Shown: piece after piece, positions 63,813-64,000 of the stretch
Numbering within the stretch: the first letter of the stretch is position 1
How the letters are laid out: the number at the start of each line of letters is the position of its first letter
Source of the DNA: Holtiella sp036655075
GTDB taxonomy: Bacteria; Bacillota; Clostridia; Lachnospirales; Cellulosilyticaceae
Assembly: GCF_036655075.1 (NCBI RefSeq)
Contig: NZ_JAVVQU010000001.1
Span: 89,611 to 153,610, forward strand
DNA: 64,000 bases
Reading direction: 5' to 3'
The notes under the pieces: model-generated
Told to the model about the DNA's origin: nothing
The model's database searches: none
What the model saw: only the letters and a program-made list of their open reading frames with translations
Translations under genes and position numbers: made by a program

Positions 63813-64000
63813 TTAATCCCTTAATTTTTTTATGTCTTCTAGTGGAAGTCCTAGCTTCCTAGCAATGACTTCATCTTCTAAAATATCTAACAGGGCTTTT
63901 GCAGCTTCTAGTTTTCCTTCTAGTTTTCCTTCCAGTTTTCCTTCCAGTTTTCCCATTTCCCTTGCTTGGTTCTTTTCTTCTTGAAGGGTCTTTGTAATGT
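63813..64000 (-). CDS. Rpn-family recombination-promoting nuclease/putative transposase (partial, C terminus)
   Basis: The window edge cuts the gene; the visible 62 codons read ITKTLQEEKNQAREMG, a repeat GKLEGKLEGKLEGKLEAAKA, then LLDILEDEVIARKLGLPLED and IKKLRD. The charged GKLE-type repeat and the DEVIARKLGLPLEDIKKL tail are typical of the C-terminal region of Rpn/PD-(D/E)XK transposase-like proteins. The nuclease core lies outside the window. Confidence 0.75.
   Translation of the reverse strand, partial: ITKTLQEEKNQAREMGKLEGKLEGKLEGKLEAAKALLDILEDEVIARKLGLPLEDIKKLRD

Noticed and set aside
1..64000. tRNA, rRNA or CRISPR arrays
   Set aside because: No tRNA cloverleaf, no rRNA motifs and no regularly spaced repeats were seen while reading both strands; a tRNAscan-SE or CRISPR finder run would settle it.

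Overview
The window reads as a low-G+C, Gram-positive, endospore-forming anaerobe of the Clostridia, most like the Lachnospirales/Cellulosilyticum side. Evidence: spoIIID, spoIID and spoIIQ; an S-box (SAM-I) riboswitch on metK; Firmicutes-type ribosomal protein leaders; strong AGGAGG ribosome binding sites; and a Na+-type ATP synthase with a mixed c-ring. The taxon is inference. Three runs of exactly 100 N (25400-25499, 37211-37310, 40517-40616) show this is a draft scaffold. Two of the gaps are flanked by exact copies of the same sequence, so they are probably contig overlaps that were never merged.

Region 1 (1-19.9 kb, all minus strand) is the transcription/translation core, in transcription order: rpmG-secE-nusG-rplK-rplA-rplJ-rplL-rpoB-rpoC, then rpsL-rpsG-fusA-tuf, then rpsJ-rplC-rplD-rplW-rplB-rpsS-rplV (rplV runs off the left edge). 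Promoters, terminators, an L10 leader/attenuator, two look-alike L1 operator hairpins and a structured rpsJ leader can be read between the genes.

Region 2 (20-33 kb) is mixed. It holds a broken small gene, a SWIM-SNF2 helicase, a 1.5-kb stretch with a hairpin-dense G+C-richer block and a perfect 24-bp palindrome, an ECF sigma/anti-sigma operon with a possible autoregulatory promoter and an unrecognised third gene, comF, recD2, a DUF1576-like membrane protein and metK with its SAM riboswitch.

Region 3 (33.7-42 kb) holds sporulation and cell-shape genes: mbl with a stop-interrupted flagellar rod gene remnant directly after it, spoIIID, two secreted paralogues (stalk-like plus carboxypeptidase-regulatory-like domains, one cut by an N gap), spoIIQ, spoIID with a 28-codon hydrophobic ORF upstream, a double BFD-type [2Fe-2S] protein and a DUF3810-like membrane metalloprotease.

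Region 4 (42-52.5 kb, minus strand) holds a BadF-type kinase and a complete ATP synthase operon led by wecB: wecB-atpZ-atpI-atpB-c(fused)-atpE-atpF-atpH-atpA-atpG-atpD-atpC. One c subunit is a fused double hairpin that keeps the ion-binding Glu only in hairpin 1; hairpin 2 has Gln. The rotor is therefore probably a mixed F/V-like Na+ ring.

Region 5 (52.6-64 kb) holds methionine/folate genes (metF, a separate MetH activation-domain protein, metH), DNA repair (mpg), membrane and lipid genes (yihY, cls, plsC, dedA), pncB, a 56-residue membrane protein that copies the start of the ATP synthase b subunit, and the C-terminal end of a Rpn/PD-(D/E)XK transposase-like protein with a GKLE repeat. I saw no rRNA, tRNA, CRISPR array, intact prophage or intact insertion sequence.
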